Counted from the stretch's first letter, positions 35,444 through 43,988 are shown. The stretch is 64,000 nt of DNA from Flavimobilis sp052324925 (GCA_052324925.1 JBQPRE010000002.1), one strand, 5' to 3'. Notes: generated by a model from the sequence alone, not told the origin. Translations and numbers: made by a program.

Positions 35444-36631
35444 TCAGCGCGCGCCGATGGCGTGCTCGAGCGCGAGCTGGTTGAGGCGGACGAAGCCGAA
35501 GCCGCGGGCCGCGACCTCGTCGACGTCGAGCTCCTCGTACACCGAGGTGTCGGCGAGGAACGCGTCGAGGGTCTCGCCCTCGGCGAGGGTCGGCTGCGAG
35601 AGCTCGAGCACACCGGCGGCCTCGAGGGCCTCCTGGACCTCGGGGTCGGCACGGAAGGCGAGTGCGCGCTCCTTGAGCAGGAGGTAGGTGCGCATGTTGG
35701 CCTCGGCCGAGTCCCACACGCCCGTGAAGTCCTCGGTGCGCGAGGGCTTGTAGTCGAAGTGGACGGGGCCGTCGTAGCGGGGGCCGCCACCCGGGAAGCC
35801 GTTGACGAGGAGGTCGACGGTCGCGAAGGCGCTGAAGAGGTCGCCGTGGCCGAAGACGAGGTCCTGGTCGTACTTGATCGAGCGCTGGCCGTTGAGGTCG
35901 ATGTGGAAGAGCTTGTCTGCCCACAGCGCCTGGGCGAGGCCCGTCGTGTAGTTGAGGCCTGCCATCTGCTCGTGGCCGGTCTCGGGGTTGAGGCCGACGA
36001 TGTCGCCGTTCTCAAGCTTCTCGATGAGTGCGAGCGCGTGCCCGACGGTCGGCAGAAGGATGTCGCCGCGGGGCTCGTTCGGCTTGGGCTCGAGAGCGAT
36101 GCGCAGGCCGTAGCCCTTGGACTTGATGTAGGCAGCGACCGTGTCGATGCCCTCGGCGTAGCGGTCGTGCGCGGCGTAGAGGTCCTTGGCGGAGTCGTAC
36201 TCGGCGCCCTCGCGGCCGCCCCACATGACGAAGGTGTCGGCGCCGAGCTCGGCGGCGAGGTCGACGTTGCGCAGGACCTTGCGCAGGCCGTAGCGGCGCA
36301 CGCGGCGGTCGTTGGAGGTGAACGCGCCGTCCTTGAAGATGGGGTGCGAGAAGGTGTTGGTGGTGACCATCTCGACGGTGATGCCGGTCTCGTCGAGCGC
36401 CTTCTTGAAGCGCGCGAGGATGCGGTCGCGCTCGGCGGCGTCGGAGCCGAAGGGGACGACGTCGTCGTCGTGGAAGGTCACGTGGGCCGCGCCGAGCTCG
36501 GCGAGGCGGTGGACGGACTCGACCGGGTCGAGCCAGGGGCGGCTTGCGGAGCCGAACTGGTCCTGGGCGTTCCAGCCGACGGTCCACAGACCGAACGAGA
36601 ACTTGTCAGCGGGGGTGGGCTTGAGCGACAT
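35444..36631 (-). CDS. xylA: Xylose isomerase
   Basis: Interconverts D-xylose and D-xylulose (also D-glucose/fructose in vitro). 395 aa, class I actinobacterial type like Streptomyces and Actinoplanes enzymes. Catalytic His54 and Asp57 in VTFHDDD, metal/substrate residues E181 and K183 in ALEPKPNEPRGD, and the metal-binding HIDLNGQ. ATG at 36631 with gaggag upstream. Divergent from the ROK regulator across a 65-nt gap holding a TTGACC-N17-TAAGTT promoter with a palindrome in the spacer. Confidence 0.97.
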   Translation of the reverse strand: MSLKPTPADKFSFGLWTVGWNAQDQFGSASRPWLDPVESVHRLAELGAAHVTFHDDDVVPFGSDAAERDRILARFKKALDETGITVEMVTTNTFSHPIFKDGAFTSNDRRVRRYGLRKVLRNVDLAAELGADTFVMWGGREGAEYDSAKDLYAAHDRYAEGIDTVAAYIKSKGYGLRIALEPKPNEPRGDILLPTVGHALALIEKLENGDIVGLNPETGHEQMAGLNYTTGLAQALWADKLFHIDLNGQRSIKYDQDLVFGHGDLFSAFATVDLLVNGFPGGGPRYDGPVHFDYKPSRTEDFTGVWDSAEANMRTYLLLKERALAFRADPEVQEALEAAGVLELSQPTLAEGETLDAFLADTSVYEELDVDEVAARGFGFVRLNQLALEHAIGAR

Positions 36632-36664
36632 GGGGTCTCCTCGTCGAGATTTGTATTGTGGATG

Positions 36665-36693
36665 AACTTATCGCCGTCCGGCGGTATGGTCAA
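36665..36693 (-). promoter_or_regulatory. xylA promoter with palindromic operator in the spacer
   Basis: On the minus strand TTGACC (36693-36688), 17-nt spacer, TAAGTT (36670-36665). The spacer carries TACCGCCG-GA-CGGCGATA (36669-36686), a near-perfect dyad. The plus-strand -10 box TATGGT (36685-36690) for the regulator overlaps the same dyad. Confidence 0.65.
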
Positions 36694-36696
36694 CCC

Positions 36697-37953
36697 ATGT
36701 CGACGAGCACATCGAGGCCGCCTGGCGCTCAGGCCGCCTCCGGCCGCGCCCACGGGCGCGGCACAGGCCGCGGCACCGCGGCGCGCCAAGGAAGCCTGCG
36801 CGCCCACAACCTCTCGCTCGTCCTCGGCTGTGTCCTCGATGCGGACGGCCCGGTCTCACGAGCCGACCTCGCGGTGACCACCGGACTCACCCGCGCAACC
36901 GTGTCCGCGCTCGTCGACTCGCTCGTCGCATGGCGCGTCCTCGCCGAGGGAGAACCCGTGCAGACCGGCTCGGCCGGTCGCCCCGCAGTGCCTCTCACCC
37001 CCGCACGCGGCACGCTCGCGGGCCTCGGGCTCGAGGTCAACGTCGACTACCTCGGCGTGCGCGCGGTCGATCTGGCCGGCGAGATCCTCGCCGACCTCGT
37101 CGTCCCGGGAGACCACCACAGCTCCGACCCTGCCACCGTGCTCGCGGAGCTCGCCGCCCACGCACGCGACGTCGTCGCAGACCTCGAGTCCCGCGGCGTC
37201 GACGTCGTCGGCACGAGCCTCGCCCTGCCCGGCCTCGTCGACCCCGCCGCCGACAGGCTCCGCCTCGCACCTAACCTTGGCTGGGCCGACGTCGACCTCG
37301 CGGCGCTGCGCGACGTCGCCCCCTTCGACCGGCTCGGCGTCACCGTGACGAACGAGGCCAACGTCGCGGCGGTTGCGGAGTGGCGGGCCCGCAGTCGACG
37401 CGAACCCAGCTTCCTCTACGTCTCCGGTGAGGTCGGGATCGGTAGCGCGCTCGTGCACGACCACGCCGTCTTCGGCGGCGTACGCGGGTGGGCGGGCGAG
37501 CTCGGCCACACAACCGTCGAGCCCAGCGGGCCCGCGTGCGTGTGCGGTTCCCGCGGCTGCCTCGAGGCCTACGCGGGCAAGGACTCGCTCATGGTCGCGG
37601 CCGGCCTCGACCGGCTCGGGCCCATCAGCGACCTGTGCGCACAGGCCGACGCAGGCGACCCGGCCGCGCTCGCCGCACTGGAACGCGGTGGTTGGGCCCT
37701 CGGCGTCGCCCTCGCGACCTTCGTCAACCTCACCGATGTCGCGCACATCGTGCTCGGAGGCGTCTACGGACCCCTCACGCCGTACCTCCACGTGCACGTG
37801 ACCGAGCAGCTCGAGGCCCGGGTCCTCACCGCGCCGCGTCCCGACCTCGTCGTCGAGTCCTCGGTCGTCGGCGCTGAGGCGGCGATGACGGGCGGGGCCG
37901 TCGAGGTGCTGCGCGGACTCATCGCCAACCCCGCCGCGCTCCTCGCTCCCTGA
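36697..37953 (+). CDS. xylR: ROK-family xylose repressor (XylR-like)
   Basis: 418 aa. N-terminal winged helix-turn-helix (SLRAHNLSLVLGCVLDADGP, then SRADLAVTTGLTRATVSALVDSL) and a C-terminal ROK sugar-kinase-like domain with the zinc motif CVCGSRGCLE and the ROK stretch WAGELGHTTVEPSGPACVCG. Predicted xylose-responsive repressor of xylA, xylB and the importer. ATG at 36697 is favoured because TATGGT lies 6 nt upstream; GTG 36658 would start upstream of that box. Divergent from xylA. Confidence 0.88.
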   Translation: MSTSTSRPPGAQAASGRAHGRGTGRGTAARQGSLRAHNLSLVLGCVLDADGPVSRADLAVTTGLTRATVSALVDSLVAWRVLAEGEPVQTGSAGRPAVPLTPARGTLAGLGLEVNVDYLGVRAVDLAGEILADLVVPGDHHSSDPATVLAELAAHARDVVADLESRGVDVVGTSLALPGLVDPAADRLRLAPNLGWADVDLAALRDVAPFDRLGVTVTNEANVAAVAEWRARSRREPSFLYVSGEVGIGSALVHDHAVFGGVRGWAGELGHTTVEPSGPACVCGSRGCLEAYAGKDSLMVAAGLDRLGPISDLCAQADAGDPAALAALERGGWALGVALATFVNLTDVAHIVLGGVYGPLTPYLHVHVTEQLEARVLTAPRPDLVVESSVVGAEAAMTGGAVEVLRGLIANPAALLAP

Positions 37954-38036
37954 GCCGCCCATGCCCGCCGGCGCTCGTCCTGCCATGATCGGGTGAGCAT
38001 CCCGGCGGCCGTGGCCGCCCGACCGGAAGGACCCCC

Positions 38037-39134
38037 GTGGACCCCGTGCGCCTGTGGCTCGGAACGTACCCGACCAGCGACGACGCCCCCGAGCAGCCCT
38101 CGGGTGTGCGACGCGTCGACCTTCTTCCCGACGGCACGCTCGTCGACCGCGGCAATGCCGCCGAGCTCCCGCACGCGTCGTGGGTCGAGCTCCACCCGTC
38201 GGGCCGCACCCTGTGGGCGACGAGCGAGACCACCCAGGGCATCGTCGTCGCGTACGACGTCGACGGCGACGCACTCACCGAGGTGGCGCGGCTGAGCGCG
38301 GGCGGCGACTACCCGTGCCACCTCGCGATCGTTGCGGGCCCGCACGACGGATCACTCCTTGTGTCGAACTACGGCACGGGCACGCTCACGGTCATCCCGC
38401 TCGACGTCGACGGACGCCCGACGGGTGACGGCGTCACGCACGTCCACCTCGGCTCCGGGCCCAACGCCGACCGCCAGGAGGCGGCTCACGTGCACTCGGC
38501 GTGGGAGCTGCCCGGCGGCGAGTACGCGTGGGTTGCTGACCTGGGGACCGACGGGCTGCGCCGCTACTCGCTGCGTCTCGAGGGCTCCGAAAGCGTCGTC
38601 CGGGTCGAGGCCGACGGCATCGCGGCGCACGCAGCGCCCGGCTCGGGCCCGCGCCACGTCGCGTTCCACCCCGAGGGGGTCGCGTTCGTCGCGGGCGAGC
38701 TCGACTCGACCGTCACCGCGTACCTCGTCGACGGCTCGGCCGCGGGGGTCGCGGTCGGCTCGTGGCCCGCGTGCACGACGCCCCCGTCAGACAAGGGCAC
38801 CTTCCCCGCGCACATCTCGCTCTCACCCGACGGCACGCGCCTGTACCTGGGGGTGCGCGGGCCGGACGTCATCGCGACGTTCGCAGTCGAACGTGACGCG
38901 GAGGGCCGGCCGTGCGTGCTGCGACACCTTGCCGACACGCAGCTCGGGGCGACCTGGCCGCGGCATCACGCGCTCATCGCGGCGGCGTCGCGCAGCGTGG
39001 ACGGCGATCTCGTGCTCGTCGCGTCGCAGGGCGGCGCCTGCCTCGAGGCGCTGCGCATCGCGGCCGACGGTACGGGCAAGATCGTCGGGCGACTCGACCT
39101 GCCCGTGCGGCCGTCGTGCGTGGTCGAGGCCTGA
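38037..39134 (+). CDS. Beta-propeller lactonase family protein
   Basis: 365 aa of the 7-bladed 6-phosphogluconolactonase/YkgB-like family (lactonase PF10282). Typical pieces: LWLGTYPTSD, HASWVELHPSGRTLWATSE, SNYGTGTLTV, GSGPRHVAFHPEG, PAHISLSPDGTRLYLGVRG, WPRHHALI. Cytosolic, no signal peptide. The substrate could be 6-phosphogluconolactone or another sugar lactone; proximity to the xylose genes is suggestive only. GTG start with ggaagga 8 nt before. Confidence 0.85.
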   Translation: MDPVRLWLGTYPTSDDAPEQPSGVRRVDLLPDGTLVDRGNAAELPHASWVELHPSGRTLWATSETTQGIVVAYDVDGDALTEVARLSAGGDYPCHLAIVAGPHDGSLLVSNYGTGTLTVIPLDVDGRPTGDGVTHVHLGSGPNADRQEAAHVHSAWELPGGEYAWVADLGTDGLRRYSLRLEGSESVVRVEADGIAAHAAPGSGPRHVAFHPEGVAFVAGELDSTVTAYLVDGSAAGVAVGSWPACTTPPSDKGTFPAHISLSPDGTRLYLGVRGPDVIATFAVERDAEGRPCVLRHLADTQLGATWPRHHALIAAASRSVDGDLVLVASQGGACLEALRIAADGTGKIVGRLDLPVRPSCVVEA

Positions 39135-39158
39135 GCCTCGACGCCGACGCGGTCGGAG

Positions 39159-39464
39159 CTAGGCGATACCTGCGCGGCCCAGCTCGATCGTCACGACCTC
39201 GGTGAGCAGCGGGACGCACTTGCCGCACGAGCCACCTGCGCGTGTGCAGCGCTGGATCTCGTCGAGAGACGAGCAGCCTGCCTCGTGGATGAGCCCGCGC
39301 AGCTCACCGGCGGTGACGTTCGTGCAGTGGCAGACGATGTAGTCGTCGGGCAGGGTCGCGGCGTCCACGACGGGCGCTTCGGCGTCGACGGCCATCGGCT
39401 CCTCGGCGAGCTTCGCGCGCAGAGCCTCGAGCGGGTTCGGTGTCGTCTCACCAGAAGCGGTCAT
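39159..39464 (-). CDS. Bfd-like [2Fe-2S] protein
   Basis: 101 aa with a disordered N-terminal third and a BFD-like [2Fe-2S] domain: CHC pair in IVCHCTNVTAGEL and C-x6-C-x2-C in CTRAGGSCGKC. Such proteins transfer electrons to bacterioferritin for iron release or act as small ferredoxin modules of nitrite reductase. Neither bacterioferritin nor NirB is visible here. ATG at 39464. Convergent with the lactonase gene. Confidence 0.85.
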   Translation of the reverse strand: MTASGETTPNPLEALRAKLAEEPMAVDAEAPVVDAATLPDDYIVCHCTNVTAGELRGLIHEAGCSSLDEIQRCTRAGGSCGKCVPLLTEVVTIELGRAGIA

Positions 39465-39569
39465 GGGACAACTCTGGCGGATTAAACACGGGATCATCTA
39501 GGACTTCCGGCCCCTGTCGGAGTGAGCGGCGTCTCGCCTGCCGGGCTCCCGGGGGCGTGCCGACTGGCA

Positions 39570-39575
39570 GATACT
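39570..39575 (+). promoter_or_regulatory. -10 box before mshA
   Basis: GATACT, 6 nt before the ATG at 39582; supports a leaderless mRNA and this start. Confidence 0.4.
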
Positions 39576-39581
39576 GAGGGC

Positions 39582-40901
39582 ATGGCATCCGACGAGCTTC
39601 GCAGCGTGCCCCCGCACGCGATCCCCGGTGAGGTCGTGCGCGCTGACGGGCTCCGGGTGGCGATGCTCTCGGTCCACACCTCGCCCCTCGCGCAGCCCGG
39701 CACGGGCGACGCGGGTGGCATGAACGTGTACGTCACGGGGCTTGCGCGCGCACTGGCGGAGCTCGGAGCGCACGTCGAGATCTTCACGCGCGCGACAAGG
39801 TCGACGCAGCCCGACGTCCACGAGGCCGGTGACGGCGTGCTCGTGCGCCACGTCCCGGCCGGTCCGTACGAGGGCCTCGACAAGGGTGACCTGCCGGGGC
39901 AGCTGTGCGCGTTCACGGCGGGCGTCCTGCGCACCGAGGCGTCGCGCCGGCCGGGCTGGTACGACGTCGTGCACTCGCACTACTGGCTCTCGGGGCAGGT
40001 CGGCTGGCTCGCCGCGGACCGCTGGGACGTTCCGCTCGTGCACTCGATGCACACGATGGCGAAGGTGAAGAACGCCGCGCTCGCGCCGGGTGACGTGCCC
40101 GAGCCGCACGGTCGCGTCGTCGGCGAGGAGCAGGTCGTCGAGGCGGCCGACGCGCTCGTCGCGTCGACGCCCGACGAGGCCGCCGAGCTGCGCGACCTGT
40201 ACGGCGCGGCCCCTGAGCGCGTGCACGTCGTCGCGCCGGGCGCGGACCTCGATCTTTTCCACGGCCTGCCCGGTCCGCGCGGTGCGGCGAACCCCGCGCT
40301 GCGCGACGAGCTCGGACTCCCGCACGGGCCGCTCGTCCTGTTCGTCGGGCGAGTTCAGCCGCTCAAGGGCCCGGACACGCTCATCGAGGCGGCGGCCGAG
40401 CTGCGTGCGCAGGGGCGTCCGGTTCCGTGGATCGTCGTGTGCGGGGGACCGTCGGGCCGCCCGACGGCCGTGCGCGAGCTCGCCGTCCTTGCCGACCGGC
40501 TCGGGGTGGGCGACCACGTCCTGTTCCGTCCGCCGGTCGCGCGTGCGGCGCTCGCGGACTGGTACCGCAGCGCGGACGTCGTCGCGATGCCGTCGCACTC
40601 GGAGTCGTTCGGTCTGGTCGCGGCCGAGGCCGAGGCGTGCGGCACGCCCGTCGTCGCGACCGCTGTGGGTGGGCTGCGGACCGTCGTCGTCGACGAGGTC
40701 TCGGGTCTGCTCGTCGACGGTCATGATCCGCGCACGTGGGCGCGCGCTCTTGATCGCGTGCTCCGCGACGATGCGCTGCGCGCGCGCCTGGGCGAGGGAG
40801 CGCTCGGTGTCGGTGCGCGGTTCGGCTGGGATGTCGCGGCGCGCGGGATGCTCGACGTCTACCGCGAGGCGACGAAGGCTCGCCGAGCCCGCCACGGCTG
40901 A
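39582..40901 (+). CDS. mshA: D-inositol-3-phosphate glycosyltransferase (MshA)
   Basis: First step of mycothiol synthesis: transfers GlcNAc from UDP-GlcNAc to 1-L-myo-inositol 1-phosphate. 439 aa GT4 family, GT-B fold. Family motifs: VHTSPLAQPGTGDAGGMNVYV near residue 30 (inositol phosphate site), HSHYWLSGQVGW, FVGRVQPLKGPDTLI, and SHSESFGLVAAEAEACGTPVVA with the catalytic ExxxxxxxE. ATG 39582 preferred over GTG 39522, which would add 20 unlike residues. A palindrome array begins about 10 nt after the stop. Confidence 0.93.
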   Translation: MASDELRSVPPHAIPGEVVRADGLRVAMLSVHTSPLAQPGTGDAGGMNVYVTGLARALAELGAHVEIFTRATRSTQPDVHEAGDGVLVRHVPAGPYEGLDKGDLPGQLCAFTAGVLRTEASRRPGWYDVVHSHYWLSGQVGWLAADRWDVPLVHSMHTMAKVKNAALAPGDVPEPHGRVVGEEQVVEAADALVASTPDEAAELRDLYGAAPERVHVVAPGADLDLFHGLPGPRGAANPALRDELGLPHGPLVLFVGRVQPLKGPDTLIEAAAELRAQGRPVPWIVVCGGPSGRPTAVRELAVLADRLGVGDHVLFRPPVARAALADWYRSADVVAMPSHSESFGLVAAEAEACGTPVVATAVGGLRTVVVDEVSGLLVDGHDPRTWARALDRVLRDDALRARLGEGALGVGARFGWDVAARGMLDVYREATKARRARHG

Positions 40902-40910
40902 CCCCCGGCC

Positions 40911-42062
40911 CACGGGCCCTTCCCGCGGGTCCTCCCCGTCGTCCAGCCGACTCCCGGCTGCTTGCGTCCAGGCACCCCCAAGGGGTCCCTGGACGCAACC
41001 AACTCGCCGCGCGTCCCCGGCCCGCGGGCCCTTCCCGCGGGCCCTTCCCGTCGTCCCGCCGGCTCCCGGCTGCTTGCGTCCAGTCACCCCCAAGGGGTCC
41101 CTGGACGCAACCAACTCGCCGCGCGTCCCCGTCCCGCGGGTCCTTCCCGTCGTCCCGCCGACTCCCGGCTACTTGCGTCCAGGCACCCCCAAGGGGTCCC
41201 TGGACGCAACCAACTCGCCGCGCGTCCCCGGCCCGCGGGCCCTTCCCGCGGGTCCTCCCCGTCGTCCAGCCGACTCCCGGCTACTTGCGTCCAGGCACCC
41301 CCAAGGGGTCCCTGGACGCAACCAACTCGCCGCGCGTCCCCGGCGTGCCGATCGGCGTCGTGCCGGGGTGTGTGCGGGATGTGTGTGGGCGTTCGTGAGT
41401 GTGCTCACGGCTGCTTGCGTCTAGGCACCCCCAAGGGGTCTCCGGACGCAACTAACTTGCCGCGCGTCCCCGTCCCGCGGGCCCTTCCCGCGGGTCCTCC
41501 CCGTCGTCCAGCCGACTCCCGGCTACTTGCGTCCAGGCACCCCCAAGGGGTCCCTGGACGCAACCAACTCGCCGCGCGTCCCCGGCCCTGGCAGGTTGCT
41601 TGCGTCCTCGACCCTCCTGGGGGTGCCTGGACGCAATCAGCTCGTCGCGCGCGCCTCGGCGTGCTGATCGGCGTCGTGCCGGGGTGCGTGCGGGATGTGT
41701 GTGGGCGTTCGTGAGCGTGCTCCCGGCTACTTGCGTCCAGGCACCCCCAAGGGGTCCCTGGACGCAACCAACTCGCCGCGCGTCCCCGGCCCTGGGGAGT
41801 TGCTTGCGTCCTCGACCCTCCTGGGGGTGCCGGGACGCAATCAGCTCGTCGCGCGTGCCCCGGCGCGCTGATCGGCGTCGTGCCGGGGTGCGTGTGGGAT
41901 GTGTGTGGGCGTTCGGGAGCGTGCTCCCGGCTGCTTGCGTCCGGGCACTCCTGAGGGGTCCCTGGACGCAACTAACTCGTCGCGCGTCCCCGGCGCCGGT
42001 GAGTTGCTTGCGTCTGGGCACCCCCAAGGGGTGCCTGGACGCAACTAGCTCGCCGCGCGTCT
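40911..42062. repeat. Array of eleven 37-nt palindromes with modular spacers
   Basis: Eleven 37-nt units starting TTGCGTC and ending GGACGCAA: 40962, 41074, 41173, 41285, 41415, 41527, 41600, 41731, 41804, 41935, 42008 (each +36). Core arms are TTGCGTCCAGG and CCTGGACGCAA around CCCCAAGGGG. Segments between units are themselves repeated and come in sets of 75/62 nt, 93-94 nt and 36 nt. Outer 8 bp are kept in all copies (two G-U), while inner parts vary. Unit periods are mostly not multiples of 3, and the open frames across it switch, so it is not coding. Confidence 0.93.
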
Positions 42063-42166
42063 CCGGCGCGCGGATCGGAGTCGTGCCGCGCCGCGGCGCC
42101 CGGCCGGTTGCCGACGTTTGACGTCCCACGGACCGAGGTCCCCCGCGCGCCGCTCCGCGCGTGCGT

Positions 42167-42172
42167 CACAAT
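42167..42172 (+). promoter_or_regulatory. -10 box before gpmA
   Basis: CACAAT, 7 nt before the ATG at 42180. The interval aggaacc could also serve as a short SD. Confidence 0.4.
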
Positions 42173-42179
42173 AGGAACC

Positions 42180-42920
42180 ATGACCTACACCCTCGTGCTG
42201 CTCCGCCACGGCGAGAGCGAGTGGAACGCCAAGAACCTCTTCACCGGCTGGGTCGACGTGGCCCTCTCTGACAAGGGCGTCGAGGAGGCGAAGCGCGGCG
42301 GCCGGCTCCTCACGGACGCCGGCGTCCTCCCGGACGTCGTCCACACGTCGCTCCTGCGCCGTGCGATGAACACCGCGCACCTCGCGCTCGACGCCGCGGA
42401 CCGCCTGTGGATCCCCGTCAAGCGCAACTGGCGCCTCAACGAGCGTCACTACGGTGCGCTCCAGGGCAAGGACAAGGCCCAGACACTTGCCGAGTTCGGC
42501 GAGGAGCAGTTCATGCTCTGGCGTCGTTCCTACGACGTCCCGCCGCCCGCGATCGAGGTCGGCTCGGAGTTCTCGCAGGACGCTGACCCGCGCTACGCGG
42601 ACGCCCCGCAGGTCCTCACCGAGTGCCTCAAGGACGTCCTCGAGCGCGCCCTGCCGTACTGGGATGCCGAGATCGTTCCTGACCTCAAGGCCGGCAAGAC
42701 CGTCCTCGTCGCCGCGCACGGCAACTCGCTGCGCGCGATCGTCAAGTACCTCGACGGCATCTCGGACGAGGACATCGCGGGCCTCAACATCCCGACGGGC
42801 ATCCCGCTCGTGTACGAGCTTGATGAAGAGACCCTCAAGCCGGTGAAGCCGGGCGAGTACCTCGACCCCGACGCTGCGGCGGAGGCCATCAAGGCTGTCG
42901 CCAACCAGGGCAAGAAGTGA
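42180..42920 (+). CDS. gpmA: 2,3-bisphosphoglycerate-dependent phosphoglycerate mutase
   Basis: Glycolytic interconversion of 3- and 2-phosphoglycerate. 246 aa. Phosphohistidine motif LVLLRHGESEWN near the start, second His in AAHGNSLRAIVKYL, and NERHYGALQGKDKAQ, all typical of the dPGM family. ATG at 42180 gives the conserved N-terminus; the upstream part of the frame is the tail of the repeat array. Followed by a strong terminator. Commonly adjacent to phoU and senX3-regX3 in actinobacteria, as here. Confidence 0.97.
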   Translation: MTYTLVLLRHGESEWNAKNLFTGWVDVALSDKGVEEAKRGGRLLTDAGVLPDVVHTSLLRRAMNTAHLALDAADRLWIPVKRNWRLNERHYGALQGKDKAQTLAEFGEEQFMLWRRSYDVPPPAIEVGSEFSQDADPRYADAPQVLTECLKDVLERALPYWDAEIVPDLKAGKTVLVAAHGNSLRAIVKYLDGISDEDIAGLNIPTGIPLVYELDEETLKPVKPGEYLDPDAAAEAIKAVANQGKK

Positions 42921-42941
42921 CCGTCTGACGACTGTCGGCCA

Positions 42942-42972
42942 AGACCCCCGGGAGCATCGCTCCCGGGGGTCT
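42942..42972 (+). terminator. Terminator after gpmA
   Basis: agacccccgggagc / gctcccgggggtct, 14-bp perfect stem with a 3-nt loop followed by cgtcgtct, 22 nt beyond the gpmA stop. Confidence 0.85.
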
Positions 42973-43045
42973 CGTCGTCTGCGGGCCGCGCCCCCGCCCT
43001 CTCGTGCGGCGAACGGTCATCCGAGCATGAGGCGAGAGCTGCTGC

Positions 43046-43097
43046 GGTGCCCAGCGCAGCCAGGAGCAGAAGGTGCCCAGCGCAGCCAGGAGCGGAA
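43046..43097. repeat. 26-bp tandem duplication
   Basis: Unit ggtgcccagcgcagccagga(gcagaa) occurs twice head-to-tail (43046 and 43072), one base different. Lies in the otherwise featureless gpmA-phoU gap (42973-43203), which shows no other gene. Confidence 0.85.
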
Positions 43098-43203
43098 GGG
43101 GCCCCACAGCAGGGAGAGGCCCGCGACGCGCACGTTGTCGGTCGTGGACGTTGTCGGCTCGCCGACGGTCACGCCAGCGTTCGATTCGCCGAGCGCGGGA
43201 AGG

Positions 43204-43857
43204 TCAGGCCTCTGCGGCCTCGAATGCGCCCGTGACGAGGAAGAGCATGCGGCGAGCCACCGACTCGCCGTGGTCGCCGAAGCGCTCGTAGTACCGGCCG
43301 AGCAGGGTGACGTCGACCGTCTCTTGCGGGGTTCCGGACCAGCCGCCGCCGAGCAGGGCTGCGAATGTGTCCTGGTGGAGGGCGTCGAGCTGGTCGTCGT
43401 CGCGCTCGATCTTGTGCGCGAGCTTGAGGTCGCGTGACTCGAGCAGCTGCGTCACGCGCTCGGCGACCGCGACGGCCGCGGTGTTCATCTGCGCGAACGT
43501 CAGCGCGACCTCGCCGGCCACGGCGGGCCGCGGGTAGCGGCCGCGTGCGATCTGCGCGATGTGCCGGGCGAGGTCGCCCATGCGCTCGAGCGTCGACGAG
43601 ATCCGCAGGGCGGAGACGACGACGCGCAGGTCTGTCGCGACCGGGGCCTGCTGTGCGAGCAGGAGCACGCACCGTTCGTCGAGGTCACGCTCGAGCGCGT
43701 CGATCTCGCCGTCCTTCTCGACGACGGACTGTGCGAGCTCGAGGTCAGCCTCGAGCAGGGCAGTCCCGGCGTCCTTGATCGCCGACTCGACGAGTCGCGC
43801 CATCGCGGCGAGGTCGTCGCCGATCTGCCGCAGCTCTGCCTCGAAGATCTCGCGCAT
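43204..43857 (-). CDS. phoU: Phosphate signalling protein PhoU
   Basis: Two-repeat helical bundle protein that links the Pst transporter to the SenX3/PhoR-type kinase and represses the Pho response when phosphate is ample. 217 aa. PhoU repeats each with the ExxxD metal motif: LERDLDERCVLLLAQQ and LERMGDLARHIA in the first, YYERFGDHGESVARR in the second. ATG at 43857 with gaaggaag 8 nt upstream. Transcribed away from senX3; the gap carries PHO-box-like repeats. Confidence 0.95.
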   Translation of the reverse strand: MREIFEAELRQIGDDLAAMARLVESAIKDAGTALLEADLELAQSVVEKDGEIDALERDLDERCVLLLAQQAPVATDLRVVVSALRISSTLERMGDLARHIAQIARGRYPRPAVAGEVALTFAQMNTAAVAVAERVTQLLESRDLKLAHKIERDDDQLDALHQDTFAALLGGGWSGTPQETVDVTLLGRYYERFGDHGESVARRMLFLVTGAFEAAEA

Positions 43858-43988
43858 GTCCACTTCCTTCATCGTTGTCGGCCGCAGGCCGGCTCGGCCT
43901 GGCACATGGTGCCGGGCGCGGTTGCGCGGCCAGGGTGGCCGGGGGCATGACGGCCCCGCCTCACTGTCACAGCGTGCGGCTACCTCAA

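Noticed and set aside
40962..41714. 250-aa open frame with repeated segments across the palindrome array
   Set aside because: Most unit periods (112, 130, 131, 73) are not multiples of three, so the same DNA is read in different frames; no SD or family resemblance.
40962..42044. CRISPR array (regular 37-nt repeats)
   Set aside because: Spacers are themselves repeated and vary in three length classes, the repeat is palindromic along its whole length, and no cas gene is in the window.
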